DNA of 57,147 nt from Fimbriimonadaceae bacterium (GCA_019638835.1 JAHBTC010000003.1:1-57147); one strand, 5' to 3'. Positions 1-7,995 are shown, counted from the first letter of the stretch. Numbers and translations: made by a program. Notes: generated from the letters alone by a model not told the origin.

Positions 1-1308
1 GCGTTCCAGTACGCTGCAAGCAATCGGGGCGCGTACGCCGCTTTCGCAGACAACATAGATCGTTTCCTCGACGGGAAGCGAATCCATGGACCGAGGGAGT
101 ACTCCAAGAGGGATCTCCGCTGCTTTCGGCACATTCCGACCGCCAACTCGTTCGTTTCTGCCCCGAATATCCACCCGATAATCATCGTCACCGAGTTCAC
201 TGGCGAGAATCTCTGAGCCAGCAGCGGTCTTGCCCGCGATGGCGTCAGCACCGACCCAACCGACCACTCGGTCAATGCCGATCAGTCGCAAGCGTCGTTG
301 GGCTTCTTCCGCATCAGATTGGTTCGCCGCTACCAGAACAATGTCTTGGTCATAACCGATCAGCCACCCGGCATAGTTTACAAATCCACCGTACAACGGA
401 ATGTGAAGTGAGCCCTTCCGGTGCGACTTGAGATAGTCGGCGGACGGCCGAACATCAAGCACGAGAGTTTGGTCTGCCTCCGCTTCCGTCAAGGCATCGG
501 CACCCCATAGCCGGTGCATTTTGGGCAAGTTGCGCACCATCCCCGGACCGACTTTGTTGAGGTGCTTCATCTTCGCGAAATAGGTGGGCGCCTCGGGCTG
601 ACCATCAAGAACGGAGCCGACAAACTCGTCTTCCGAAGCAAAAGACCACGCCCAACTTGTTGCCTTTTCGTAGCCGAGAGTGCTGACCGGGATGCCACCC
701 AAAGCCTTACCGCAGGAAGAACCCGCACCGTGGGCGGGCCAAACAATCAGCCGGTCTGGCAGCCCGGCGAACTTAGTAATGGAACGATAGAGGTTCCGTG
801 CTCCCGGTTCGGCCGTGCCGGCGATCCCGGCGGCGTTTTCAAGAAGATCGGGACGTCCAACGTCACCCACAAAGACGAAATCTCCGGTGAAGGCGCCGAG
901 AGGAGTTCCCGCCCGTTCCTCAAGCACGAAACTAATATGCTCCGGCGTATGGCCAGGGGTATGCATGACGACAAGTCGGCCGCCACCTACCGTGATTACA
1001 TCTCCATCTTTGAGGATGCGAGTGCCGAACGGATTGTCATACGCATAAGTCCAGTCCGGTCCACCTTCGCCACTCAGAAGGAGTTCCGCTTCCGCTACGT
1101 AAGCGAGTTCTCGCGCACCCGAAAGGTAATCCGCATGAATGTGCGTCTCGGTCACTTTCGTAATGCGGACGCCTTCTGACTGAGCCACCGCGAGGTACCG
1201 GTCAATGTCTCGATCCGGGTCAATCACGATGGATTCGCCTGAAGCCGGACATCCGACAAGATAACTCCACTGTGAAAGGGGTTCATTCCAGAACGACTTC
1301 AGAATCAC
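1..1308 (-). CDS. MBL-fold hydrolase fused to rhodanese domains (partial, runs off left edge)
   Basis: The minus-strand frame is open from a GTG at 1308 to base 1, giving 436 codons with no stop, so the C-terminus is outside the window. The N-terminal half is a metallo-beta-lactamase domain: THIHADYLSG at residues 55-64 and a later HTPGHTPEH motif supply metal ligands of the persulfide dioxygenase/glyoxalase II type. Two rhodanese modules follow. The first (from about residue 285) has no cysteine in its loop; the second has CESGVRA near the edge and could be active. The family oxidises glutathione or thiol persulfides to sulfite or thiosulfate. The GTG overlaps the stop of the upstream rhodanese gene (GTGA), implying coupling. 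The operon context of rhodanese plus sulfite exporter supports sulfide detoxification. Family confident; exact substrate inferred. Confidence 0.85.
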   Translation of the reverse strand, partial: MILKSFWNEPLSQWSYLVGCPASGESIVIDPDRDIDRYLAVAQSEGVRITKVTETHIHADYLSGARELAYVAEAELLLSGEGGPDWTYAYDNPFGTRILKDGDVITVGGGRLVVMHTPGHTPEHISFVLEERAGTPLGAFTGDFVFVGDVGRPDLLENAAGIAGTAEPGARNLYRSITKFAGLPDRLIVWPAHGAGSSCGKALGGIPVSTLGYEKATSWAWSFASEDEFVGSVLDGQPEAPTYFAKMKHLNKVGPGMVRNLPKMHRLWGADALTEAEADQTLVLDVRPSADYLKSHRKGSLHIPLYGGFVNYAGWLIGYDQDIVLVAANQSDAEEAQRRLRLIGIDRVVGWVGADAIAGKTAAGSEILASELGDDDYRVDIRGRNERVGGRNVPKAAEIPLGVLPRSMDSLPVEETIYVVCESGVRAPIACSVLER

Positions 1309-1853
1309 GCTTGCACCTCTTTAGGTTTGGCTGTCTGGTTCCAGGGCATCTTGGCCAGCACCGCCGCCATACCACAGATATTAGTCAATCCCGCGAAGGT
1401 CAAACCGGCCCCTACGAAAGCTGCTATGCCAAACCAGCCCGGAGATACTGTGAATCCTAAGGCGACACCAATGAGAACAAGGATTCCGGCGACGAGTCGC
1501 ACTTGTCGCTCAAGAGCCCATGTGCTCTTTGCCGACTTTACGAGAGGGTTGCCCGCATCCGCCCACGCCTGAGTGCCTCCTTCAAGCACGAAGATCTGGT
1601 CATGATTACCCTGCAATTGATTTTCGGCGATGCATGCTCGCCGTCCCGATTGGCACACCAGAACGACGGTTCGGTGCTGGTCCAGGTCTTCGACTCGATT
1701 CACGACTTCTTCTAGGGGCATGAAGTAAGTGCCAGGGATATGTCCGGCGGCGTATTCGCCGGCACCGCGAACGTCGACAAGTTGTACGGCTTTGCCGCTA
1801 CTCATCCAATTCTGAAGTTCGGAAACGGTCACGCGTTGAGTGCTCATATTCAT
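1305..1853 (-). CDS. Rhodanese-like sulfurtransferase with C-terminal membrane anchor (YgaP type)
   Basis: 182 residues. Residues about 8-105 form a single rhodanese domain with active-site loop CQSGRRA, whose cysteine carries the persulfide. The C-terminal part (about 115-175) has two hydrophobic helices of the DUF2892 type, the architecture of E. coli YgaP, which places the sulfurtransferase on the inner face of the membrane. It sits between a TauE-type exporter (35-base gap upstream) and an MBL-rhodanese enzyme (4-base overlap downstream). It probably moves sulfane sulfur between enzymes of sulfide oxidation. The start could be ATG 1853 or ATG 1847; no clear ribosome binding site is visible and an inverted repeat covers this spot. 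Confidence 0.85.
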   Translation of the reverse strand: MNMSTQRVTVSELQNWMSSGKAVQLVDVRGAGEYAAGHIPGTYFMPLEEVVNRVEDLDQHRTVVLVCQSGRRACIAENQLQGNHDQIFVLEGGTQAWADAGNPLVKSAKSTWALERQVRLVAGILVLIGVALGFTVSPGWFGIAAFVGAGLTFAGLTNICGMAAVLAKMPWNQTAKPKEVQA

Positions 1854-1869
1854 TCAGTGGTCACTGAAT
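1852..1869. promoter_or_regulatory. 8-bp inverted repeat overlapping the rhodanese start codon
   Basis: ATTCAGTG-GT-CACTGAAT is a perfect 8-bp inverted repeat with a 2-base centre. It lies in the 35-base gap between the TauE gene and the rhodanese gene and overlaps the first start codon. The ATTC...GAAT ends resemble in style the operators of ArsR-family sulfide sensors. It could equally be an RNA hairpin controlling translation. No regulator gene of that family is in the window. Confidence 0.45.
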
Positions 1870-1888
1870 CAATAAACGATTCATGGTC

Positions 1889-2698
1889 CTACGAAAAGAG
1901 AATCTCTTTGATGAGGATCGCGGTTCCTGCGATCCAAATGAATATCCCGAACCCTTTTCTGAGCCCGGCGGGCTTCCAGTTCTTAGCGACCGATTGCCCC
2001 ACAAACATTCCGACAAAGGCGATTGCGAGAGTCAAGAGACAAGCTCCTCGAATCTCGGGTGTAAGGCTCGGCCATGATGACCCTCCAGCGGCGAGTGACT
2101 GAATCGCGATAATCACGAGCGAAGTGCCAACCGCTTCCGGCATATCGAGTCCGCAAATCAGCACGAGTGCGGGAACGGCGAGCAGCCCGCCCCCTGCTCC
2201 CACTAGCCCCGCAAGGGCTCCGACCGACGCCCCTAACGCCAAAGAGACGAGGATACGGTCCGGACGCGGTGCCTCATGTTGGGCCGACTTTGGGGGCCAA
2301 ATCATTGACCTCCCCGATGCAAGCATTAGGAACGAGAAGATCACAAGAATTCCCTGATCTTTTGTAATCGGACCCCATTGATCGGGGAGAGCGGGCACCA
2401 CAACCGATTTCATGAGAACGGCCATCGGCGTGGCCCCGAGGACAAACGGTATCGCCTTTTGCCAGTGGACAAGCCCCCGGCGGTGAGCGTTGAGCGCGCC
2501 TGCCGCCGCCGTCGCACCGACCACCAATAGCGACGGGCCAGTAGCGGTAGTTGCGGCGATGCCGAATCCGTACACGAAGATCGGCACACTCATGATGGAG
2601 CCGCCACCTCCCATCACCCCGAGAAGTCCGCCCATCAGTAACGCCCCAATCAGACTAAGTACGCCGGCAACGCCTTCAAGAGGGGGGAGGGAAATCAT
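1889..2698 (-). CDS. TauE/SafE-family sulfite exporter-like permease
   Basis: 269 residues, almost entirely hydrophobic, with about eight predicted membrane segments. The glycine-rich N-terminal repeat (GGLLGVMGGGGSIMSVPI) and a second copy near residue 150 (GALAGLVGAGGGLLAVPAL) are the duplicated signature of the TauE/SafE (DUF81) permeases. Members export sulfite, sulfoacetate or related organosulfur anions. It begins 17 bases after an ECF sigma gene and is followed by rhodanese and MBL-rhodanese genes, so export of sulfite made by those enzymes is a reasonable inference. The substrate is not visible in the sequence. A second TauE-type gene lies at 5044-5793. Confidence 0.88.
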   Translation of the reverse strand: MISLPPLEGVAGVLSLIGALLMGGLLGVMGGGGSIMSVPIFVYGFGIAATTATGPSLLVVGATAAAGALNAHRRGLVHWQKAIPFVLGATPMAVLMKSVVVPALPDQWGPITKDQGILVIFSFLMLASGRSMIWPPKSAQHEAPRPDRILVSLALGASVGALAGLVGAGGGLLAVPALVLICGLDMPEAVGTSLVIIAIQSLAAGGSSWPSLTPEIRGACLLTLAIAFVGMFVGQSVAKNWKPAGLRKGFGIFIWIAGTAILIKEILFS

Positions 2699-2715
2699 AG
2701 TAGTCCAGTGCCGAG

Positions 2716-3258
2716 TTATTCCTTGATGGATTCATTCGAGAGGCACAAAAACCGATCCAAAGAGATCCTTAGATGTTTTCTCGCCCGATACAGCCGACTC
2801 TTGAGTGCGGCTTCGCTGACCATCTCGCGCCGAGCCGCTTCCGCGATCGAAAAATCCTCCAATTCGCAAAGTTCGTAGGCACGTCGCATGTCTGGGGCGA
2901 GCGAGTCAAGGGCTAACTGCATACACGATTTCAACTCCTCTTGTTCGATCGCCAACTCCGCCGTTTCGGGGATCATCGGCTCCGCGATCTGATCTAATGA
3001 AAGTGCTTGCCTCAAGTCGTCTCGCCGCTGGATGTGATGACAAACTCGGTTCGCCACTGTGCCGAGCCAACTCCGCATCGCTTGAGGGTGATCCAGTTTT
3101 CCAGCATTCTGGAACGCGGCGATCATGGTTTCGACCAATGCATCTTCGGCGTCCTCTCTACGATGACAGGTCCGCACCAACTGACGGTACACCGAGTCTT
3201 TGTGATGGTTGAGTTGTCGCTCGACATCCATGAGCCATATTCGTTCTACCCGCAGCAC
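2716..3258 (-). CDS. ECF-type RNA polymerase sigma factor
   Basis: 180 residues from GTG 3258, or 171 from ATG 3231 (MDVERQ), which is also plausible. Region 2 (about residues 14-80) contains the RREDAEDAL core-binding signature and an SWLGTVANRVC helix; region 4 (about 120-170) has a helix-turn-helix with DFSIAEAARREMVSEAALKSR read across two helices. No anti-sigma gene is adjacent. Instead the gene leads directly into the TauE/rhodanese/MBL genes, suggesting it directs that operon or is expressed with it. It carries five cysteines, including CHR and CHH clusters, more than most ECF factors; a thiol-sensing role is only a guess. Confidence 0.88.
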   Translation of the reverse strand: MLRVERIWLMDVERQLNHHKDSVYRQLVRTCHRREDAEDALVETMIAAFQNAGKLDHPQAMRSWLGTVANRVCHHIQRRDDLRQALSLDQIAEPMIPETAELAIEQEELKSCMQLALDSLAPDMRRAYELCELEDFSIAEAARREMVSEAALKSRLYRARKHLRISLDRFLCLSNESIKE

Positions 3259-3301
3259 TCAACCTATAGACCAACGGCGACGTAGGTAAACCAGAAACCC
3301 T

Positions 3302-4006
3302 ATGCGCCTGCGACCCGATCAATCGAGCCTTCTTGCCGCCGGCGCGGTCACGTTTGCGATCTGGGCTTTTCCGATATTGCGACCTCTCGGGTTACCTCTT
3401 GAGTTCCTAAACACTCTCTTCCACGAACTCTGCCACGCCTTTGCAACGGTACTCACCGGGGGCGGCGTCGCCGTGATTTACGTATTCGCGGATGGCGGCG
3501 GCGTTACCCAAACGTACGGTGGATTCGGTCCGGCGATCAGCAGTGCGGGATACGTCGGCACCGCACTCATCGGATCGGGGCTCGTTGCCGGCTCACGGAC
3601 TCGGGATTCCGCCAAGCAGTCCATCATGTCTTCCGGGATCATTCTCACGGCCGGGTGCGGTATTTGGCTTCGCGGCGAACTCGTTGGCCTTCTTGCCGGG
3701 CTGTTCTGGATTCTGCTCTTCTTTCTCGCTGTTCGGGCAAAGTCAGGCGACTGGATCCGCTGGGTCGGGCAATTCCTTGGGTTGCAGCTTGCATTGAGTA
3801 GTGTTCAAGCATTCTCGCCCCTCTTTGCCGCGGTTCATATGGGGCAACACAACGACGCTCTCAATATGCAGGAGTTCACCGGCATACCCGGCATGTTCTG
3901 GGCCAGTATCTGGATGCTCTTGGCTCTCGCCGGGATCGGTTTTGGATTGTGGAGGGCGTGGGGCAACGCGCAACCCATTCGGTTCAATTTCCGTCGTTCT
4001 AAGTGA
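3302..4006 (+). CDS. M50B-like integral membrane metalloprotease
   Basis: 234 residues with about five or six membrane segments. HELCHA at about residues 41-46 is the HExxH zinc motif in the position and context of the peptidase M50B-like family (LFHELCHAFATVLTGG). These proteins resemble site-2 proteases but most have unknown substrates. The ATG at 3302 is close to the divergent ECF sigma start at 3258, so the 43-base gap must hold promoters for both. The stop overlaps the GTG of the following SPFH gene, so the two are probably co-translated; membrane protease plus SPFH scaffold is a common functional pairing. Confidence 0.75.
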   Translation: MRLRPDQSSLLAAGAVTFAIWAFPILRPLGLPLEFLNTLFHELCHAFATVLTGGGVAVIYVFADGGGVTQTYGGFGPAISSAGYVGTALIGSGLVAGSRTRDSAKQSIMSSGIILTAGCGIWLRGELVGLLAGLFWILLFFLAVRAKSGDWIRWVGQFLGLQLALSSVQAFSPLFAAVHMGQHNDALNMQEFTGIPGMFWASIWMLLALAGIGFGLWRAWGNAQPIRFNFRRSK

Positions 4007-4983
4007 AGGCTGGACCTTCTCTCATGGCACAACCTCCCTTTTTGGTGAACACAAACTCTGGCGTCCCTGTCCGTGCGGTTGCCGATCCTGCGCCCCGATT
4101 ACCGAATCCCATCCCCTTCATCGTTACCGTGATGGGTGTCGGGGCGGGATTCCTTGCCGCCGGGGCCGCCATCTCCTCGCCGGTCGCCGCCGGAGCCATG
4201 GTCGCTGGAGGCGTCATCGGGGCGATTGTGGGAAGCGCGTTTAGAATCGCTGCCCAATGGGAGAAAGGGATCGTTTTTCGGTTCGGTAAGTACGTACGTT
4301 CCACGGGGCCGGGGCTCTTCTTTTTGATGCCGTTTGTGGATTCGGTACGTGTGGTGGATACGCGCATCATGACGCTCGACGTGCCGCACCGCCAAGCGAT
4401 CACCAAAGACAACGTGCCCGTGAAACTCGACGGCGTCATCTTCCTGCGAGTCACCGACCCAAGCGCGGCGGTCATTCGGGTGCAGAACTACACCCGTGCG
4501 GTGCTGGAATACGCTCAAACCGCCCTGCGGGACATCGTCGGCGGCATGACACTGGACGAAATCCTCGCCGACCGCGAATTGCTGGGCCGACGGGTAGAAG
4601 AGATGGTGGAGGCAGAGATAGATGGTTGGGGCTTGGACGTCGCCGCGATCCGGATTCAAGACATTGAGTTGCCCGAAGATTTGAAGCGCGTGATGGCCCG
4701 CCAAGCCAGTGCAGAACGCGAAAAGCGTGCGACCATCACCAAAGCAGAAGGCGATGCCGAAGCGGCCAACAACCTCGCCATGGCCGCCGAAAGGATGGCC
4801 GCCGCCCCCGGCGCACTCCAGTTGCGAACGCTTCAGACCCTCGATAGCCTCGGCGCAAGTTCCAGCAACACCGTCGTCCTGGCGGTGCCGATTGAGATGA
4901 TGCAAAACCAAGCAATGGCCCCGGCGCTCGTCAAAGCGCTTGCGCCAAAAGAAGGAAGCGAGCCGCCGAAGCATGAAGGTTAG
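4003..4983 (+). CDS. SPFH/band 7 (slipin/stomatin-like) membrane protein
   Basis: 326 residues from GTG 4003 (overlapping the previous stop as GTGA) or 319 from ATG 4024; neither has a clear Shine-Dalgarno. A glycine/alanine-rich hydrophobic stretch (about residues 45-80) anchors it. The SPFH domain begins EKGIVFRFGKY and continues through GPGLFFLMPFVD to about residue 250, followed by a charged coiled-coil segment with EREKRATITKAEGDAEAA, typical of slipins. Such proteins form membrane rings that organise or restrain proteases. The tail is rich in alanine and lysine. It follows an M50-type protease, an association often seen for NfeD/slipin systems although no NfeD is present. Confidence 0.88.
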   Translation: MKAGPSLMAQPPFLVNTNSGVPVRAVADPAPRLPNPIPFIVTVMGVGAGFLAAGAAISSPVAAGAMVAGGVIGAIVGSAFRIAAQWEKGIVFRFGKYVRSTGPGLFFLMPFVDSVRVVDTRIMTLDVPHRQAITKDNVPVKLDGVIFLRVTDPSAAVIRVQNYTRAVLEYAQTALRDIVGGMTLDEILADRELLGRRVEEMVEAEIDGWGLDVAAIRIQDIELPEDLKRVMARQASAEREKRATITKAEGDAEAANNLAMAAERMAAAPGALQLRTLQTLDSLGASSSNTVVLAVPIEMMQNQAMAPALVKALAPKEGSEPPKHEG

Positions 4984-5015
4984 GTTGCGTTGATCTAATC
5001 GCCATTTTTCATTGA

Positions 5016-5033
5016 TACCGGCTCAACCCGGTA
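5016..5033 (+). terminator. Small hairpin between SPFH and TauE genes
   Basis: TACCGG-CTCAAC-CCGGTA forms a 6-bp stem with a 6-base loop 32 bases after the SPFH stop and 10 before the TauE GTG. No T-run follows, so it may be a weak terminator, an attenuating structure, or chance. Confidence 0.3.
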
Positions 5034-5043
5034 CGCTCATGGC

Positions 5044-5793
5044 GTGACTCCGCAGGAAATGGCCATCTTTTTCGTGGCGGGAATCCTTTCCGGGGGAGTC
5101 AACGCCGTGGCCGGAGGCGGTTCGCTCGTCTCCTTCCCCATTCTCCTCGCCTCTGGTATTCCGAGCGTCTCAAGCAGTGCAACCAATACGGCCGCTCAGG
5201 TGGCAGGAGGGATTAGCGGCGCGTGGGGCCTTCGTGACCGCTTGAAAGGCCAGGGCAAGAGAATTGGCGAACTGATGCTCGTTACCGTCCTTGGCGCCGT
5301 AGCGGGGGCCCTGCTACTCAGCCAAACCAAGGACGAAGACTTCAGTAACCTCGTCCCCATTCTCATCTTCTTAGGAGTATTGGTGCTTGCCCTCAAGCCT
5401 GTGATCGCGGCCCGGTTCCAACGTGTGAAGCAAGGACTTGTCTGGGCGATCCTTCTCCAACTCGCGATCAGCATCTACGGCGGCTACTTTGGAGCCGGGA
5501 TGGGCATTCTCATGCTCGCCGTGCTCGGCCTCGTGAGTACCGGCGACACTCACGACGACAACGCCCTCAAGAACGTTCTCGGTCTTGGGATCAACTTTTC
5601 GGCGGCTGTGTTCCTGGCCTTCAAGGGTGCGATTTCGTGGGGGCCAGCAATCGCGGTGTCGGTAGGTTCGCTCCTTGGGGCGTACGGTACGGCCCGAGCG
5701 AGTCTGAGAATGAACCCTGAATTGCTCCGCTGGCTCGTCGTCTCATACGGCGTAATCATGGGCGGCTACTTCGCTTACCGAACCTGGTTTTAG
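5044..5793 (+). CDS. TauE/SafE-family permease (second copy)
   Basis: 249 residues starting at GTG 5044; the ATG at 5039 is followed at once by an in-frame stop. The N-terminus carries the family signature GILSGGVNAVAGGGSLVSFP, and the second half repeats it (YGGYFGAGMGILML near residue 143). About eight hydrophobic helices are visible. This is the family of sulfite/organosulfur anion permeases, but this copy is closer in pattern to the YfcA-like branch than the one at 1889-2698. It stands alone after the SPFH gene with a small hairpin between. Substrate unknown. Confidence 0.85.
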   Translation: MTPQEMAIFFVAGILSGGVNAVAGGGSLVSFPILLASGIPSVSSSATNTAAQVAGGISGAWGLRDRLKGQGKRIGELMLVTVLGAVAGALLLSQTKDEDFSNLVPILIFLGVLVLALKPVIAARFQRVKQGLVWAILLQLAISIYGGYFGAGMGILMLAVLGLVSTGDTHDDNALKNVLGLGINFSAAVFLAFKGAISWGPAIAVSVGSLLGAYGTARASLRMNPELLRWLVVSYGVIMGGYFAYRTWF

Positions 5794-5819
5794 ATTTTTC
5801 GCCTATTTTTGCGAATTCG

Positions 5820-5880
5820 TTCTACTAGGACTTGACAGGACCAGTAGAAACGTCTATACTGTTTTTGCGTCTACTAGAAC
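5820..5880 (+). promoter_or_regulatory. Near-consensus sigma-70 promoter flanked by repeated TCTACT elements
   Basis: TTGACA at 5832-5837 and TATACT at 5855-5860 are separated by exactly 17 bases, one of the best matches to a housekeeping promoter in the window. Around it are three copies of one element: TTCTACTAGGAC just upstream of -35, an inverted TTCTACT within the spacer (5849 to 5843), and TCTACTAGAAC near 5870 just after the start of transcription. Such placement would let a repressor occlude the promoter. It drives the ATG at 5892. Confidence 0.75.
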
Positions 5881-5891
5881 TGGAGACAGCG

Positions 5892-6140
5892 ATGAACGAG
5901 ATCTATCTTCAAGAGCAGTTGAGCCGGATTCGCAAGGCGGTTGTTTCGCGCGAAGTCCAGCGGTTGGCCCAGCGGGCATGGCGACAAGGAGGGCGACTTC
6001 GTGTTGACCTCAGTTCTCTTTCACCAACCATGGTCGAAGAGATCCGATACGGCTTGCGACAGGAAGGGTTCCGATTCGCAGCGCGACGCGGTAACCGCTT
6101 CACGCTGGTCTATCACCCAGCCCTGCCCTTGGCAGCCTAA
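5892..6140 (+). CDS. Small basic protein of unknown function (82 residues)
   Basis: Start chosen at ATG 5892 (MNEIYLQ) because GGAG lies 7 bases upstream and a strong promoter ends at 5860; the frame remains open further upstream but would cross the promoter. The product is arginine-rich and has no signal peptide or membrane segment. It has a predicted helical first half and an RLRVDLSSLSP / RFTLVYHP beta-like second half, which could be a small nucleic-acid or protein-binding fold. I do not recognise the family. Its stop overlaps the stop region of the convergent ribH gene. The repeated elements around its promoter suggest tight repression. Confidence 0.6.
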   Translation: MNEIYLQEQLSRIRKAVVSREVQRLAQRAWRQGGRLRVDLSSLSPTMVEEIRYGLRQEGFRFAARRGNRFTLVYHPALPLAA

Positions 6141-6640
6141 ATCACTCCACTGTCAGGATGCGAGGGGGAGTCATCCTCCTCGCTGGCAGACATCACCTGC
6201 AGCACGCTCGCGAGTTCAATCGCGGCCAGAGTAGCCTCCCGACCCTTGTTGCCGAGTTTCATCCCGGCGCGTTCAACGGCTTGTTCACTGGAATCCGGGG
6301 TAAGAATCCCCCACGTCACCGGGCGACCACTCGCGACCTGCAGATCCATCAAAGCCCGGCTCACGTCGGCGGCGAGCAGATGAGCATGACTCGTCGCACC
6401 CTGCAGGATGCATCCTAAGGCGATCACTCCATCCACTCCTTCGTGGAGCGCCCTCGACGCAACCGGCGGTATCTCCCATGTCCCCGGCACCCAAATAACA
6501 AGTGGTTCTCCGGCGTTGTGCTGATGCAGGGTCTCGATTGCACCGTTGAGCAGTTCACGGGTCACAAACTCGTTCCACCGGCTCACGACAATGGCAAAGT
6601 GCTTCCCTTCCGCATTCATGGCCCCTTGGATCACCGGCAT
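6137..6640 (-). CDS. ribH: 6,7-dimethyl-8-ribityllumazine synthase
   Basis: Penultimate step of riboflavin synthesis, condensing the pyrimidine-diamine with a butanone phosphate. From ATG 6640 it is 167 residues; ATG 6676 in frame would add 12. Motifs in order: SRWNEFVTRELL (substrate-binding loop near residue 18), VPGTWEIP, GATSH with the conserved catalytic histidine, LTPDSSEQAVERAG and GNKG. Length matches the family (about 155 residues). It is divergent from the glcF-like gene at 6699 and convergent with the small gene at 5892. The bifunctional ribF lies far away at 23304, so riboflavin genes are scattered here. Confidence 0.92.
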   Translation of the reverse strand: MPVIQGAMNAEGKHFAIVVSRWNEFVTRELLNGAIETLHQHNAGEPLVIWVPGTWEIPPVASRALHEGVDGVIALGCILQGATSHAHLLAADVSRALMDLQVASGRPVTWGILTPDSSEQAVERAGMKLGNKGREATLAAIELASVLQVMSASEEDDSPSHPDSGVI

Positions 6641-6698
6641 GCCGCAGATTCTAGCCGCCTGCACCAGGTAAGACATCCATCTAGGTGGGACGCGAACC

Positions 6699-7898
6699 GT
6701 GAACGAAAGCCTTGGCGACTTGACGGCAGCCTGCATCAAGTGCGGGTTCTGTCTCGAATCGTGCCCCACGTTCCGACTCTCTGGCAACGAAGTTGAATCT
6801 CCAAGAGGCCGAATCAACCTCGTCCGCGCCGCCGTGGAGGGTGAAATCGAATGGAAAGACACACAGCATTCGCTAGACACCTGCCTGGGGTGCAGGGCCT
6901 GCGAGACGGCTTGTCCTAGCGGAGTCCGCTACGGGGCAATCTTGGAGTCTTCGCGGGTCGAACTTCGCCGGCGAAGTCATAACCAAGCTTATGACGGGCT
7001 TCTGAACTTGATGACCTCGCCGTCAGCATTGCAGGCGCAACTGATCGCTGCGCGCCTGTTACCGACCACTCGGATTCCCCGCTTCCTCTCTAAGTTCATC
7101 TCGAACGACCCCCCGGAAGCCGATCTTCCCCGCGTATCCGATGCTTACCCATGGCCACCGGTCGAAGCGAAGTCGTTGCCCCCGGTGCGGGGAGAGGTGG
7201 CCCTGCTAGAAGGCTGTGTCATGCGGGTGCTCTATCCCGATGTGAACGAAGCGACCGTTAGGCTCCTACGGCGCGTCGGCTTGCGCGTCGTGCCAGTTGA
7301 CGTCGGATGTTGTGGCGCGCTCCACGCCCATGCGGGGGACGCGACCACCGCAAGCGAGCGCGAAGAAGCAATGCGCCAACTCTTGCCGATTGACATGCCT
7401 TTGGTTGTCAATTCCGCAGGATGCGGGAGCCATCTGCTGGAGACACGCATTGCGTCACAGGTTGCCGAAATCAGCACTCTTTTAGTCGCAAATGGGCTAC
7501 ATCAAAGATTGCAGACGGCACCGGGACTCTCAAACACTACCGTTACCTACCACGATGCCTGCCATCTCGCGCACGGTCAGGGAGTCCGCTCTGCTCCCCG
7601 CGAACTGATTGCCGCAATCCCTGGGGTGACGCTTGTCGAACTATCCGAACCGGACACCTGCTGCGGGAGTGCAGGCACCTATAACTTGACCCAACCCCGG
7701 CGGGCGAGGGCCCTGCTTGACCGCAAGTGGGAGAACATAGTGGCAACCGGTGCAAGCATCGTCGCTACAGGTAATCCCGGGTGCCATGCTTGGATCTCGC
7801 AAGCGGCCCGAGAGCAAGGTCGCCAAGTCCGGATCATGCACACGTTAGACCTTCTGGAGAGTGCCTTCTCTGGTCTGCGACCCGAGGCAGAATTCTAG
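6699..7898 (+). CDS. glcF: Glycolate oxidase iron-sulfur subunit-like protein
   Basis: 399 residues from GTG 6699. Two 4Fe-4S ferredoxin motifs lie at the N-terminus (CIKCGFCLESCP and CLGCRACETACPSG), followed by two CCG domains (CCGALHAHAGD near residue 205 and CCGSAGTYNL near residue 322). This is the architecture of GlcF, which passes electrons from the flavoprotein GlcD/GlcE to the quinone pool during glycolate oxidation. No flavin subunit is in the window, so a related lactate or other 2-hydroxyacid system cannot be excluded. The start is 59 bases from the divergent ribH start. The stop is followed closely by a tRNA gene. Confidence 0.82.
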   Translation: MNESLGDLTAACIKCGFCLESCPTFRLSGNEVESPRGRINLVRAAVEGEIEWKDTQHSLDTCLGCRACETACPSGVRYGAILESSRVELRRRSHNQAYDGLLNLMTSPSALQAQLIAARLLPTTRIPRFLSKFISNDPPEADLPRVSDAYPWPPVEAKSLPPVRGEVALLEGCVMRVLYPDVNEATVRLLRRVGLRVVPVDVGCCGALHAHAGDATTASEREEAMRQLLPIDMPLVVNSAGCGSHLLETRIASQVAEISTLLVANGLHQRLQTAPGLSNTTVTYHDACHLAHGQGVRSAPRELIAAIPGVTLVELSEPDTCCGSAGTYNLTQPRRARALLDRKWENIVATGASIVATGNPGCHAWISQAAREQGRQVRIMHTLDLLESAFSGLRPEAEF

Positions 7899-7922
7899 CC
7901 CCGGTACACTTCCTCTCTGCTG

Positions 7923-7995
7923 GCCCTGGTAGCTCAGTGGATAGAGCAACGGCCTTCTAAGCCGTTGGTCGGAGGTTCGATTCCTCTCCAGGGCG
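7923..7995 (+). tRNA. tRNA-Arg (anticodon TCT)
   Basis: The 73-base sequence folds as a complete cloverleaf: acceptor GCCCTGG pairs with CCAGGGC, D-arm GCTC/GAGC, anticodon stem ACGGC/GCCGT with loop CTTCTAA, and T-arm GGAGG/CCTCT with loop TTCGATT. The TCT anticodon reads AGA arginine codons. CCA is not encoded. Confidence 0.97.

Noticed and set aside
514-1179. Long plus-strand open frame of 221 codons
   Set aside because: It is antisense to the MBL-rhodanese gene, whose minus-strand frame carries intact motifs; the plus-strand translation has no recognisable pattern.
3020-3050. GATGTGATGACAAAC resembling half of a CRP site
   Set aside because: It lies inside the ECF sigma coding region, and the second half-site is missing.
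3999-4974. Long minus-strand open frames opposite the SPFH gene
   Set aside because: Low-complexity, histidine- and arginine-rich translations typical of antisense shadows of a GC-rich gene.
6641-6698. FMN riboswitch before ribH or ribF
   Set aside because: The 22-58 base gap before ribH is too short and has no conserved FMN aptamer pattern; ribF is preceded by an overlapping gene.
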